64,000 bases of DNA from Cochleicola gelatinilyticus (GTDB taxonomy: Bacteria; Bacteroidota; Bacteroidia; Flavobacteriales; Flavobacteriaceae), in contig NZ_LRXL01000052.1 of NCBI RefSeq assembly GCF_001637325.1, forward strand, positions 62,001 through 126,000. Direction: 5' to 3'. The translations under genes and the position numbers were made by a program. A model generated the notes under the pieces. That model saw nothing but the letters and a program-made list of their open reading frames with translations, was not told the origin of the DNA and did no database searches. Numbering within the stretch: position 1 is the first letter of the stretch; the number at the start of each line of letters is the position of its first letter. Below, piece by piece: positions 9,518 to 17,207 of the stretch.

Positions 9518-9525
9518 CAAATGTA
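9518..9525 (-). promoter_or_regulatory. -7 promoter box for metK
   Basis: TACATTTG on the minus strand matches the Bacteroidota -7 consensus TAnnTTTG and lies 12 nt upstream of the SAM-II P1 stem. I see no clear -33 TTG at the expected distance. Confidence 0.6.
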
Positions 9526-9598
9526 AAAAAATTAAAACGAAAAGAAATTAATTTAAGAATTTTTGGGTATTAATTAGGATATTAAAATTTCTTGCCTT

Positions 9599-9606
9599 TA
9601 TCTTTG
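9599..9606 (+). promoter_or_regulatory. -7 promoter box for the metY unit
   Basis: TATCTTTG matches TAnnTTTG and lies 30 nt before the SAM-I P1 stem, so transcription would start just upstream of the riboswitch. No good -33 element is visible. Confidence 0.6.
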
Positions 9607-9636
9607 TGGCTGTAAAGTTCAAACTTTTATTGAAAT

Positions 9637-9745
9637 GTTATCAAGAAAGGTGGAGGGATTAGACCCTACGAAACCTTAGCAACCCTTTATTCTATATAAA
9701 GAAGGTGCTACATTCTACAACGGTATTGTACCGGAGATAGATAAC
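9637..9745 (+). ncRNA. SAM-I (S-box) riboswitch upstream of metY
   Basis: P1 pairs GTTATC (9637-9642) with GATAAC (9740-9745). Inside are the S-box landmarks in order: TCAAGAAAGGTGGAGGGA with the K-turn region, GACCCTACGAAACCT closing P2, TTAGCAACC, a P3 hairpin (CCTTTAT / ATAAAG), GGTGCTACATTC, and a P4 hairpin CGGTA/TACCG. The match to the S-box consensus is very close. It should sense S-adenosylmethionine and switch off the methionine genes that follow. Confidence 0.93.
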
Positions 9746-9876
9746 GACAACCTGATTTTCTTTCTGAGGATCAGCGTCATTCTTAATAACATTTTTCTAT
9801 TAAAGTACGCCAAGAGGCGTGTTTATTCCGATCGTCGGAATTGTTTTAATTATTTATTAACTCAAAAATTAGAAAA
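9746..9876 (+). promoter_or_regulatory. Expression platform candidate between SAM-I and metY
   Basis: Three hairpins lie between the aptamer and the start codon: CTGAT/ATCAG near 9752-9774, ACGCC (9807-9811)/GGCGT (9816-9820), and ATTCCGA (9825-9831)/TCGGAAT (9835-9841). The last is followed by TGTTTT and could be a weak intrinsic terminator. I could not identify an antiterminator pairing with the aptamer, so the mode of control is open. Confidence 0.45.
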
Positions 9877-11169
9877 ATGAGTACACAACAATTTGCAACC
9901 CAATCATTGCACGCAGGTTACGATGTGACTGCAAACGGTGGTACCCGAGCGGTGCCAATTTATCAAACAAGCAGCTATGTTTTTAAAGACAGTGATCATG
10001 CTGCCAATCTCTTTAATCTTTCCGAACCGGGATTTATTTATACCCGGCTTAACAATCCTACCAATGATATTCTCGAGCAACGGCTCGCGGCACTCGAAGG
10101 TGGTATTGCTGCAGTAGTTACCGCCTCGGGAACTTCGGCAATTGCAACCACTTTACTCACTCTGTTACGATCTGGAGATCATATTGTGGCGTCAAGCAGT
10201 TTGTATGGAGGCACCTACAATTTATTAAATGTGACCTTGCCAAGATTTGGCATTAAAACCACTTTTGTAGATGCTTCAAATCCTGAAAATTTTGGAAATG
10301 CAGTACGAGAGAACACCCGTGCAATTTTTATTGAATCGTTAGGAAACCCTAAACTCGATGTGTTGGACATTGAAGCGATTTCGCTACAAGCAAAAGCGAA
10401 TAAGCTTCCACTAATTGTTGATAATACGGTAGCCTCACCAGCGCTTTTAAATCCGATTTCGTATGGGGCAAATATTGTAATTCATTCCCTTACTAAATAC
10501 ATCAATGGAAACGGCACTTCTTTAGGAGGCGTGATTATCGATGCTGGAACGTTCGACTGGACCAACGGCAAATTTCCCGAGTTTACCGAACCTTCAGAAG
10601 GATATCACGGGTTGATTTATTCCGAAGTATTAAAAGAAGCCGCGTTTATAGCAAAAGTACGAATTGAAGGTTTGCGTGACTTTGGTGCAGCATTGAGTCC
10701 GTTTAATGCATTTCAAATTTTACAAGGACTAGAAACTTTGGAGATCCGTATTCAAAAGCACAGTAAAAATGCCTTGAAAGTAGCGCAATGGTTGCAGGAT
10801 CGCGAAGAAGTTGCCTGGGTGCATTATCCCGGATTAGCAAACGACACATATTACGATTTGGCACAAAAATACCTTCCAAAAGGACAAAGTGGATTGGTTA
10901 CGTTTGGTTTAAAAGACGGATTCGAAGCGGCTAAAAAATTCGTGGATGCAACAAAACTCTTTTCATTACTTGCTAATATTGGAGATACTAAATCACTAAT
11001 CATACACCCCGCAAGTACCACGCACCAACAATTGAGTGAACAACAGCAGGAAACTACTGGAGTAACGAAAGAGCTTATAAGACTTTCGGTAGGATTAGAA
11101 AATCTTGACGATCTAATTGGAGATCTTAAACAAGCCTTGCAACTTGAAAAGAGTGTTGTTACTATATAA
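9877..11169 (+). CDS. metY: O-acetylhomoserine sulfhydrylase (PLP, Cys/Met metabolism family)
   Basis: A 430-residue PLP enzyme of the Cys/Met metabolism family. It has AVPIYQTSSYVF near the N-terminus, YTRLNNPT, the PLP-binding Lys207 in SLTKYINGNG, and the C-terminal LSVGLENLDDLIGDL. The long form (about 430 residues, with the insertion after the lysine) is typical of O-acetylhomoserine aminocarboxypropyltransferase (MetY/Met17), which makes homocysteine from O-acetylhomoserine and sulfide. The SAM-I riboswitch upstream and metX downstream support this role. A hairpin at 11185-11216 separates it from metX. Confidence 0.93.
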   Translation: MSTQQFATQSLHAGYDVTANGGTRAVPIYQTSSYVFKDSDHAANLFNLSEPGFIYTRLNNPTNDILEQRLAALEGGIAAVVTASGTSAIATTLLTLLRSGDHIVASSSLYGGTYNLLNVTLPRFGIKTTFVDASNPENFGNAVRENTRAIFIESLGNPKLDVLDIEAISLQAKANKLPLIVDNTVASPALLNPISYGANIVIHSLTKYINGNGTSLGGVIIDAGTFDWTNGKFPEFTEPSEGYHGLIYSEVLKEAAFIAKVRIEGLRDFGAALSPFNAFQILQGLETLEIRIQKHSKNALKVAQWLQDREEVAWVHYPGLANDTYYDLAQKYLPKGQSGLVTFGLKDGFEAAKKFVDATKLFSLLANIGDTKSLIIHPASTTHQQLSEQQQETTGVTKELIRLSVGLENLDDLIGDLKQALQLEKSVVTI

Positions 11170-11184
11170 TGATTGAGAACTAAG

Positions 11185-11216
11185 AAAACAGCGGTGCTTA
11201 CAAAAACCGCTGTTTT
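11185..11216 (+). terminator. Hairpin / partial terminator between metY and metX
   Basis: AAAACAGCGGT (11185-11195) pairs perfectly with ACCGCTGTTTT (11206-11216). Only four T lie at the stem end, with a second T-run after six bases, so termination may be partial. metX may be reached by read-through. Confidence 0.65.
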
Positions 11217-11233
11217 AATCTATTTTTTAGACT

Positions 11234-12256
11234 ATGAAATTACATTCAATCGATATTACATATACAACCCGTAATGAAGGGTATTCGGGCATACTTCCGT
11301 TAAGCTATGAGTTATTTGGTTTGCCTTTAGGGTCGGCTCCAGTTGTTCTAGTAAATCATGCGCTTACCGGGAATAGTACTGTCTGCGGAGCGCTGGGTTG
11401 GTGGAACCAATTAATTGGAGCAAGGAAATGTATAGATACTGAAAAATATACGATCCTTGCTTTCAACATTCCTGGAAACGGATATGATGGTTTTAAAATC
11501 GACACGCCTGAAGCCTTTACGGTGTATGATGTTTCCAAAATATTTCTGTTGGGGATTGAGCGTCTTAACATAAAGAAGGTTCATACCGTTATTGGAGGCT
11601 CGTTAGGAGGGAGTATTGCCTGGCAAATGGCAGCTCTACGACCAGAATTATTTGAGAACATTATTCCTATTGCGACCGACTGGAAATCGACCGACTGGGT
11701 GCTGGCAAATTGCAGAATCCAGAAGCAGATTTTAGAACATTCTAGCGATCCGTTGGGAGATGCGAGAATTCATGCTATGACGTTGTATCGTGCTCCGAAA
11801 TCCCTTACACATAAATTTCACAGAAGTATCAACGATACGTTGCAGATTCCTAATGTAGAAAGCTGGTTGCTGCATCATAGTGCTGCGTTAAAAAAACGAT
11901 TTAAAGTTAGTGCGTATGTCTTAATGAACCATTTGCTCACGACCATAAATATCACCAAAGATACGGGTGACTTTTTAGCTTCAGTTAAAAAGATACAGGG
12001 AAATGTATTGCTGGTGGGAGTAGATTCAGACCTGTTTTTTACAAATTCAGAAATTGAAGAAACCTATAATAGTTACAAAACAATAAAGAAAAACGTTCAA
12101 TACAAAACAATCGAATCTATTCATGGTCACGATGCTTTTTTAATGGAATTTGATCAATTAGCAGCGATTTTGCAACCCGTTTTTCAAATAAATAATACAA
12201 CAAATGAACTCAATACTAGTAGAAAAAATAAAAAATCCGAATGTCTCATTAATTGA
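11234..12256 (+). CDS. metX: Homoserine O-acetyltransferase-like alpha/beta hydrolase
   Basis: A 340-residue alpha/beta-hydrolase fold protein. Motifs are the oxyanion region VNHALTGNST, the nucleophile elbow GGSLGGS with Ser123, and the catalytic His299 in IHGHDAFLME. NIPGNGYDG also fits the MetX family. MetX activates homoserine with acetyl-CoA, giving the substrate of the MetY enzyme upstream. The last 53 bp overlap the start of the homoserine dehydrogenase gene in another frame, so the two are probably translationally linked. Its tail after the conserved domain (NNTTNELNTSRKNKK) is low-complexity and shaped by that overlap. Confidence 0.88.
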   Translation: MKLHSIDITYTTRNEGYSGILPLSYELFGLPLGSAPVVLVNHALTGNSTVCGALGWWNQLIGARKCIDTEKYTILAFNIPGNGYDGFKIDTPEAFTVYDVSKIFLLGIERLNIKKVHTVIGGSLGGSIAWQMAALRPELFENIIPIATDWKSTDWVLANCRIQKQILEHSSDPLGDARIHAMTLYRAPKSLTHKFHRSINDTLQIPNVESWLLHHSAALKKRFKVSAYVLMNHLLTTINITKDTGDFLASVKKIQGNVLLVGVDSDLFFTNSEIEETYNSYKTIKKNVQYKTIESIHGHDAFLMEFDQLAAILQPVFQINNTTNELNTSRKNKKSECLIN

Positions 12257-13358
12257 TTTGGAACAACTAAAGACGAAGACTATTTACATCGCGATATTTG
12301 GAGTTGGAAATGTAGGAGGAAGGTTGATCGATCAGATCCACGCTTCGTATCGAGAAATTTTAGAACGGCGTGATTTAGATCTAAAAATTTTCGCAATTGC
12401 TAATTCTTCTCATCTTTTATTAGATAAAGAAGGGTGTTCCGAAAACTGGAGAGATGCGATTATAGCACAAAAGGTTGGTTATACATTGCAAGATGTTCTT
12501 ACTTATGCGCAAGAAAATGAATTCGATAATTTGATCGCCATAGACAATACGGCCGATGTAGAATTTGTTTTAAATTACGAACCGCTTGTAAAGAGTGGAT
12601 TTAGTTTGGTTTCTTCCAATAAAATAGGAAATACAATAGGTTTAGATTTTTATAGAAATCTTCGGAAAACACTTTCAAAACATAAAAAAGAATATTTATA
12701 TGAAACCAATGTGGGTGCCGGACTTCCGTTAGTAGATACCATTAAGCTTTTGCATCTTTCGGGAGAAAATATAACTCGTATTAAAGGTGTTTTTTCGGGA
12801 TCATTAAGTTATTTATTTAATCGGTTTTCTGAAGGGAACAAACTCTTTAGTGAAGTACTTCAAGATGCTATTAATAAGGGGTATACCGAACCCGACGCAA
12901 GAGAAGATCTTTGTGGCAACGACGTGGGTAGAAAGTTATTAATTCTCGCAAGAGAGCTAGAATTACATAATGAGTTTTCCGATATACAGATTGAAAATTT
13001 AATTCCGAAACAGTTACGACAAGGAACAAAAGAAGATTTTTTATTGCAGCTTAAAGACTTCGACGTACCTTTTCATCTAAAGAAAAAAAATCAGAAGAAA
13101 GGGCATGTACTTCGATATATTGGAGATCTTAGAGGAGACCTCTCTAAAAATGATGGTGCTATTTTAGAAGTAAAGTTGGTTTCTGTTCCTAGAAATAGTA
13201 TGTTAGGACAATTAAAAGGCAGTGATTCTATTTTTGAAATTTACAGTGAAAGTTATGGAGATAATCCTATTGTAATTCAAGGTGCTGGAGCAGGCGCAGA
13301 GGTTACAGCTCGTGGCGTCTTCGGAGATGTTTTACGACTAAGTAATAAACTAAATTAA
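12204..13358 (+). CDS. hom: Homoserine dehydrogenase (monofunctional)
   Basis: A 384-residue NAD(P)-dependent enzyme that reduces aspartate semialdehyde to homoserine. The Rossmann motif GVGNVGG lies near residue 35. The catalytic core has SSNKIG, YETNVGAGLPLVDTI, the Lys/Asp segment GVFSGSLSYLFN and GYTEPDAREDLCGNDVGRK. It resembles the C-terminal half of ThrA, but no aspartokinase domain is attached. The start ATG 12204 lies 53 bp inside metX. No later start keeps the Rossmann fold intact. The order metY-metX-hom supplies homoserine, activates it and sulfhydrylates it. Confidence 0.92.
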   Translation: MNSILVEKIKNPNVSLIDLEQLKTKTIYIAIFGVGNVGGRLIDQIHASYREILERRDLDLKIFAIANSSHLLLDKEGCSENWRDAIIAQKVGYTLQDVLTYAQENEFDNLIAIDNTADVEFVLNYEPLVKSGFSLVSSNKIGNTIGLDFYRNLRKTLSKHKKEYLYETNVGAGLPLVDTIKLLHLSGENITRIKGVFSGSLSYLFNRFSEGNKLFSEVLQDAINKGYTEPDAREDLCGNDVGRKLLILARELELHNEFSDIQIENLIPKQLRQGTKEDFLLQLKDFDVPFHLKKKNQKKGHVLRYIGDLRGDLSKNDGAILEVKLVSVPRNSMLGQLKGSDSIFEIYSESYGDNPIVIQGAGAGAEVTARGVFGDVLRLSNKLN

Positions 13359-13363
13359 ATTAT

Positions 13364-13783
13364 ATGAAAGTAACTTTAAACCGACTAAATCAAGATTATC
13401 TATTTGAAGCTAAAGGACCCAATAATGTGGCGGTTTCGATCGATAATAAAACCGAAGCAGTTGCGAAAGGAGCGAGTCCGATGGAATTAATGCTCATGGC
13501 GATAGGCGGTTGTAATGCGATCGATATTATTTCAATATTGAAAAAACAACGGCAGGAAGTACGTTCTTACAAGATCGAAGTAGAAGGAAAACGAAAAGAT
13601 ACTGGCGATGCAAAACCGTTTGAAGCTGTACACCTTACTATATACTTAGAAGGGGATATAGCCGAAGCAAAGGCGAAGCGTGCTGCAGCGCTAAGTTTTG
13701 AAAAATACTGTTCGGTATCTCTTACGCTAACTGGGTGTGTTGCTATTACTTATACAATTGTTTTAAATAACATTAAATTATAA
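13364..13783 (+). CDS. OsmC family protein
   Basis: A 139-residue protein with the OsmC/Ohr layout: an N-terminal beta-sheet, GASPMELMLMAIGGCNAIDI with a redox-type Cys, and a C-terminal EKYCSVSLTL with the second Cys. Two cysteines in these positions are the peroxidatic/resolving pair of the family, which reduces organic hydroperoxides or handles reactive sulfur. It starts 5 bp after hom and so belongs to the methionine operon. A role tied to sulfide or persulfide chemistry is therefore plausible but inferred. Confidence 0.88.
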   Translation: MKVTLNRLNQDYLFEAKGPNNVAVSIDNKTEAVAKGASPMELMLMAIGGCNAIDIISILKKQRQEVRSYKIEVEGKRKDTGDAKPFEAVHLTIYLEGDIAEAKAKRAAALSFEKYCSVSLTLTGCVAITYTIVLNNIKL

Positions 13784-13975
13784 CGTATTACATCTAAATA
13801 GTGTAAAGTAAGTAATAGGCTCGTCAACGTAAGGAAACAATTGTAACCATCACATTAATTTTTTATTCTCATATATTGGTAAAAGCTATTTGATGATGAT
13901 AATGGTTTCAAAAATTATTTTAAGCTATCTGTTAAAATATGCGTAAGTTTATAACGATTATTTACGATTTACCTT

Positions 13976-14398
13976 ATGTTATCCAGAAAAACCAAATACG
14001 GAATTAAAGCGCTAACGTATCTTGCCAAACAAGACACCAACGAGCCGGTACAGATTTCCGTAATCTCGGAATCGGAAAACATTTCTCAAAAATTTCTGGA
14101 AAGCATCTTACTTACACTTCGTAAGACGGGAATTCTTGGTTCTAAAAAAGGAAAAGGTGGTGGTTATTATTTATTAAAGCAAGCCGATCAAATCACAATA
14201 GCATCTGTATTTCGAATTTTAGAGGGACCCATTGCAATGGTTCCATGTGTGAGTCTTAATTTTTATGAGAAATGTGATGACTGCCCAGAAGAAAGTGCCT
14301 GCAGCGTTCATAACTTAATGATTCGTGTTCGGGATAATAACCTTAAAATATTCGAAAACACCTCTGTAGCAGACCTCGTTTCTCAATCTATTATATAA
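13976..14398 (+). CDS. Rrf2 family regulator with four cysteines (Fe-S type)
   Basis: A 140-residue regulator with the Rrf2 winged helix: MLSRKTKYGIKALTYLA, ISQKFLESILLTLRKTGILGSKKGKGGGYYL. The C-terminal half contains Cys91, Cys100, Cys103 and Cys109, a spacing suited to an Fe-S cluster as in IscR/NsrR. The CymR-like sulfur-control branch of this family often lacks such a set. It precedes the CysH-like reductase gene, whose promoter carries an inverted repeat at 14436-14458. Control of sulfate or cysteine metabolism is the likely job. The 192-bp spacer upstream (13784-13975) has no obvious feature. Confidence 0.88.
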   Translation: MLSRKTKYGIKALTYLAKQDTNEPVQISVISESENISQKFLESILLTLRKTGILGSKKGKGGGYYLLKQADQITIASVFRILEGPIAMVPCVSLNFYEKCDDCPEESACSVHNLMIRVRDNNLKIFENTSVADLVSQSII

Positions 14399-14402
14399 CA
14401 CG

Positions 14403-14433
14403 TTTGTACCTTCTTAAATATTGTTTACTTTTG
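14403..14433 (+). promoter_or_regulatory. Promoter of the cysH-like gene (TTTG-N19-TACTTTTG)
   Basis: TTTG at 14403-14406, a 19-nt spacer and TACTTTTG at 14426-14433 match the flavobacterial promoter consensus exactly in both elements and spacing. It overlaps the end of the intergenic region after the Rrf2 gene. Confidence 0.8.
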
Positions 14434-14435
14434 CA

Positions 14436-14458
14436 TACTCTAGTAAGTCCATAGAGTA
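14436..14458 (+). promoter_or_regulatory. Operator candidate: 7-bp inverted repeat at the transcription start
   Basis: TACTCTA (14436-14442) and TAGAGTA (14452-14458) are perfect inverted halves separated by 9 nt. They begin 2 nt after the -7 box, so they cover the expected transcription start. A repressor here would block initiation. The Rrf2 protein encoded immediately upstream is the best candidate ligand. Confidence 0.6.
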
Positions 14459-14460
14459 AT

Positions 14461-15099
14461 ATGAATATATTGAACATCACATCCAAAAACATAGCGCTTT
14501 TTAACGAAAACTTACGATACGATTCGCCTGCGGATATACTTTCGTTTGTTTTAAATTTGGCGGAACGACCAGTAGTAACAACAAGCTTCGGGACATATTC
14601 GGCAGCGGTATTGCATGCTACAACAAAAGTGAATAAGCAAATACCTATAATTTGGTGCGATACGGGATTTAATACCGATGCAACTTATCAACATGCGCTT
14701 ACACTTATCGATAAACTTTCTCTTTCTGTAGATATTTTTACTCCGAGGTTAACAACCGCATTTTTAAAGCACACAATTGGTACTCCAGAAATTTCGAATC
14801 CAATGCATGCAGAATTTTCAGAAAAAGTTAAATTAGAACCTTTTAATAGAGCATTTAAAAAACACAATCCAGATGTTTGGATCACAAACCTCCGAAAAGA
14901 CCAGAACACCTTCCGAAGCAACCTTGATATCTTAACACTAACATCTAACGGGGTATTAAAAGTTGCCCCTTTCTTTTATTATTCAAATACCGAAATCGTT
15001 GCCTATCTTAAAAAACACCGACTTCCTATCGAGTTCGATTATTACGATCCTGTAAAAGCACTAGAAAATAGAGAGTGTGGTATTCACTTAAAAAATTAA
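14461..15099 (+). CDS. Phosphoadenylyl-sulfate (PAPS) reductase-like protein, short form
   Basis: A 212-residue protein of the CysH family. It has the PP-loop TTSFGTYSAAVLH, WCDTGFNTDATY, WITNLRKDQNTFRS and the terminal catalytic motif ECGIHL. CysH uses thioredoxin to reduce PAPS (or APS) to sulfite. The Cys-Cys and Cys-x2-Cys pairs of Fe-S APS reductases are absent, as in PAPS-type enzymes. It is about 30 residues shorter than E. coli CysH, and the segment just before ECGIH is compressed. It lies downstream of the Rrf2 gene with its own consensus promoter. No sulfurylase genes are near. Confidence 0.82.
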   Translation: MNILNITSKNIALFNENLRYDSPADILSFVLNLAERPVVTTSFGTYSAAVLHATTKVNKQIPIIWCDTGFNTDATYQHALTLIDKLSLSVDIFTPRLTTAFLKHTIGTPEISNPMHAEFSEKVKLEPFNRAFKKHNPDVWITNLRKDQNTFRSNLDILTLTSNGVLKVAPFFYYSNTEIVAYLKKHRLPIEFDYYDPVKALENRECGIHLKN

Positions 15100-15132
15100 G
15101 CGTATTTTCGAAATCATAACCAAGATATAAGT

Positions 15133-16083
15133 ATGGATATGATTTTTCCTTCGGAAACAAAACTACTTGAAACGATCTCGAGAGTGACTCCTCATGTGCA
15201 TCAAACTCCAGTAATAACTTCTTCTTTTATAAATAAACTTACAGGTGCTGAGGTTGTGTTTAAATGTGAGAACTTTCAGAAAATGGGTGCTTTTAAAATG
15301 CGAGGTGCCATTAATGCGATTTTACAACTTTCCGAAGCACAAAAAAAAGCCGGAGTTGTAACACACTCTTCGGGAAACTTTGCTCAAGCACTTTCTTTAG
15401 CAGCTAAAAATCTTGGCGTAAAAGCATACATTGTAATGCCATCGAATGCACCTACAGTTAAAAAAGAAGCGGTGAAAGGATATGGTGGAATAATCACCGA
15501 ATCGGAACCAACATTACAAGCACGAGAAGCAGCAGCGTCTAAAATTGAAAGAGAAAAAGGAGCTACATTTTTGCACCCCTCCAATAATTTAGATGTGATT
15601 TTAGGACAAGGAACTGCCGCATCCGAATTACTTAAAAAACACTCAGACTTAAACGCGATTTTTACGCCAGTAGGTGGTGGTGGTTTAATTGCAGGAACAG
15701 CGTTATCGGTACATTACTTCGGAAAAAATTGTAGAACAATTGGTGGCGAACCTATGGCGGCAGATGATGCATTTCGTTCATTGCAATCGGGGAAAATTGA
15801 AACTAATACTACTGCCAATACCATTGCTGATGGTCTGAAGACGAATCTCGGGGATGTTAATTTTCCTATTATTCAACAATTGGTTTCGGATATCATTCGA
15901 GTCGAAGAAACAGAAATTAAAGCAGCAATGCAGTTGCTTTGGGAACGTTTAAAACTAGTTACTGAAGCATCGAGCGCAGTGCCATTAGCAGCATTAATTA
16001 GAGATAGACATCGCTTTAAAGGTGAGAAGGTTGGTATTGTTCTTTCGGGTGGTAATGTTGATTTATTAAATCTTCCCTTTTAA
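15133..16083 (+). CDS. PLP-dependent threonine/serine dehydratase
   Basis: A 316-residue fold-type II PLP enzyme. The PLP-binding Lys55 lies in GAFKMRGA. THSSGNFAQALS binds the substrate and PVGGGGLIAGT the cofactor phosphate, and LSGGNVD is near the end. It has no C-terminal ACT-like regulatory domain, so it belongs to the short catabolic threonine dehydratase / serine racemase group rather than to biosynthetic IlvA. It deaminates threonine or serine to 2-oxoacid and ammonia. It starts 33 bp after the CysH-like gene and may share its promoter. Confidence 0.88.
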   Translation: MDMIFPSETKLLETISRVTPHVHQTPVITSSFINKLTGAEVVFKCENFQKMGAFKMRGAINAILQLSEAQKKAGVVTHSSGNFAQALSLAAKNLGVKAYIVMPSNAPTVKKEAVKGYGGIITESEPTLQAREAAASKIEREKGATFLHPSNNLDVILGQGTAASELLKKHSDLNAIFTPVGGGGLIAGTALSVHYFGKNCRTIGGEPMAADDAFRSLQSGKIETNTTANTIADGLKTNLGDVNFPIIQQLVSDIIRVEETEIKAAMQLLWERLKLVTEASSAVPLAALIRDRHRFKGEKVGIVLSGGNVDLLNLPF

Positions 16084-16111
16084 AATCGGCAAATTTATTT
16101 ACTTTGCGCCT

Positions 16112-17203
16112 ATGAGGAAATTTCTATTTCTTGTTTTACTGTTGGGTACGGCAACTCTTTTTTCTCAAGAAGAAAAAGTTGATTCGTTTATCGATGCGAA
16201 TTATTTCTACGGAACGATTCTTCGTCATAATAAGGATATAGCTCATTTAATAAAAGGCCATCCCGACGGACTTATTCTTAGTTACAATAAGAAAACATTT
16301 GGAGAAGAACGCTGGCAGCAGGCGTATAATTATCCAGATTGGGGCGTTTCGTTTGTATATCATAATCCACAGTATGATATATTGGGAGCAAACTATGGGG
16401 TGTACGCTCATTATAATTCTTATTTTTTTAATCGAAATGTGTTATTGCGAATAGGGCAAGGGATTGCGTATGCATCCAATAAATTTGATTTAGAATCAAA
16501 CCCAAAGAATAATGCGTACGGAAGCAGTTTGTTAAGTTCTACCTATCTTATGTTGAACTACAACAAGCAGTATCTTTTTAAAAACATTGGAATTCAGGCC
16601 GGATTGGCGGTGATTCATTATTCTAATGCAAATGTTACAGCACCTAATTCGAGTACCAATAGTCTCACATTTAATGTTGGACTTCAATATCACTTAGATC
16701 GTGAAGAGACCTCAGAATATAGCTTTAAGGAATATACAAAGTTTTCGGAACCTATTAAATTTAATTTGATGCTGCGCACAGGTGTTAATGAAAGTGATTA
16801 TTTAAATTTAGGGCAAGAACCTTTTTTAGTAGTGTCCACATTCTTAGATAAACGATTAAGCTATAAAAGCTCTATCCAAATAGGGGCCGATATGTTCTTC
16901 TCCTATTTCCTAAAAAGGCAGATTGAATACATTTCGATCTCGTTTCCAAGTTATGGTATAAAGGGGGATGAAGATTACAAACGAGCTGGTGTTTTTGCAG
17001 GGCATGAATTGCACATTGGGAAAGTAGGAGTTTTAACACAGTTAGGCTATTATGTGTACTATCCTTACGATTTTGAAGGTCGTACGTATTTTAGAGCCGG
17101 ACTCACCTATAGACTACATAAAAACATTGTAGCGTCGACCACTTTAAAGTCGCATGGCGCTAAAGCTGAAGCAGTAGAATTTGGAATTGGAATTAGAATA
17201 TAA
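16112..17203 (+). CDS. Acyloxyacyl hydrolase / PagL-like outer-membrane protein (copy 1)
   Basis: A 363-residue protein with a signal peptide (cleavage after LFSQ) and a beta-barrel-like pattern of alternating aromatic residues ending in EFGIGIRI. A central HYSNAN motif corresponds to the His-x-Ser catalytic segment of lipid A deacylases of the PagL type. I therefore place it in the acyloxyacyl hydrolase family of Bacteroidota, which would trim lipid A acyl chains in the outer membrane. It is paralogous to 17988-19100 along its whole length (shared AHLIxGHPxG, YPDWGxxF, GQGIAYASN, GDEDYKR). The lipoprotein gene follows after 4 bp. Confidence 0.75.
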   Translation: MRKFLFLVLLLGTATLFSQEEKVDSFIDANYFYGTILRHNKDIAHLIKGHPDGLILSYNKKTFGEERWQQAYNYPDWGVSFVYHNPQYDILGANYGVYAHYNSYFFNRNVLLRIGQGIAYASNKFDLESNPKNNAYGSSLLSSTYLMLNYNKQYLFKNIGIQAGLAVIHYSNANVTAPNSSTNSLTFNVGLQYHLDREETSEYSFKEYTKFSEPIKFNLMLRTGVNESDYLNLGQEPFLVVSTFLDKRLSYKSSIQIGADMFFSYFLKRQIEYISISFPSYGIKGDEDYKRAGVFAGHELHIGKVGVLTQLGYYVYYPYDFEGRTYFRAGLTYRLHKNIVASTTLKSHGAKAEAVEFGIGIRI

Positions 17204-17207
17204 TCCT

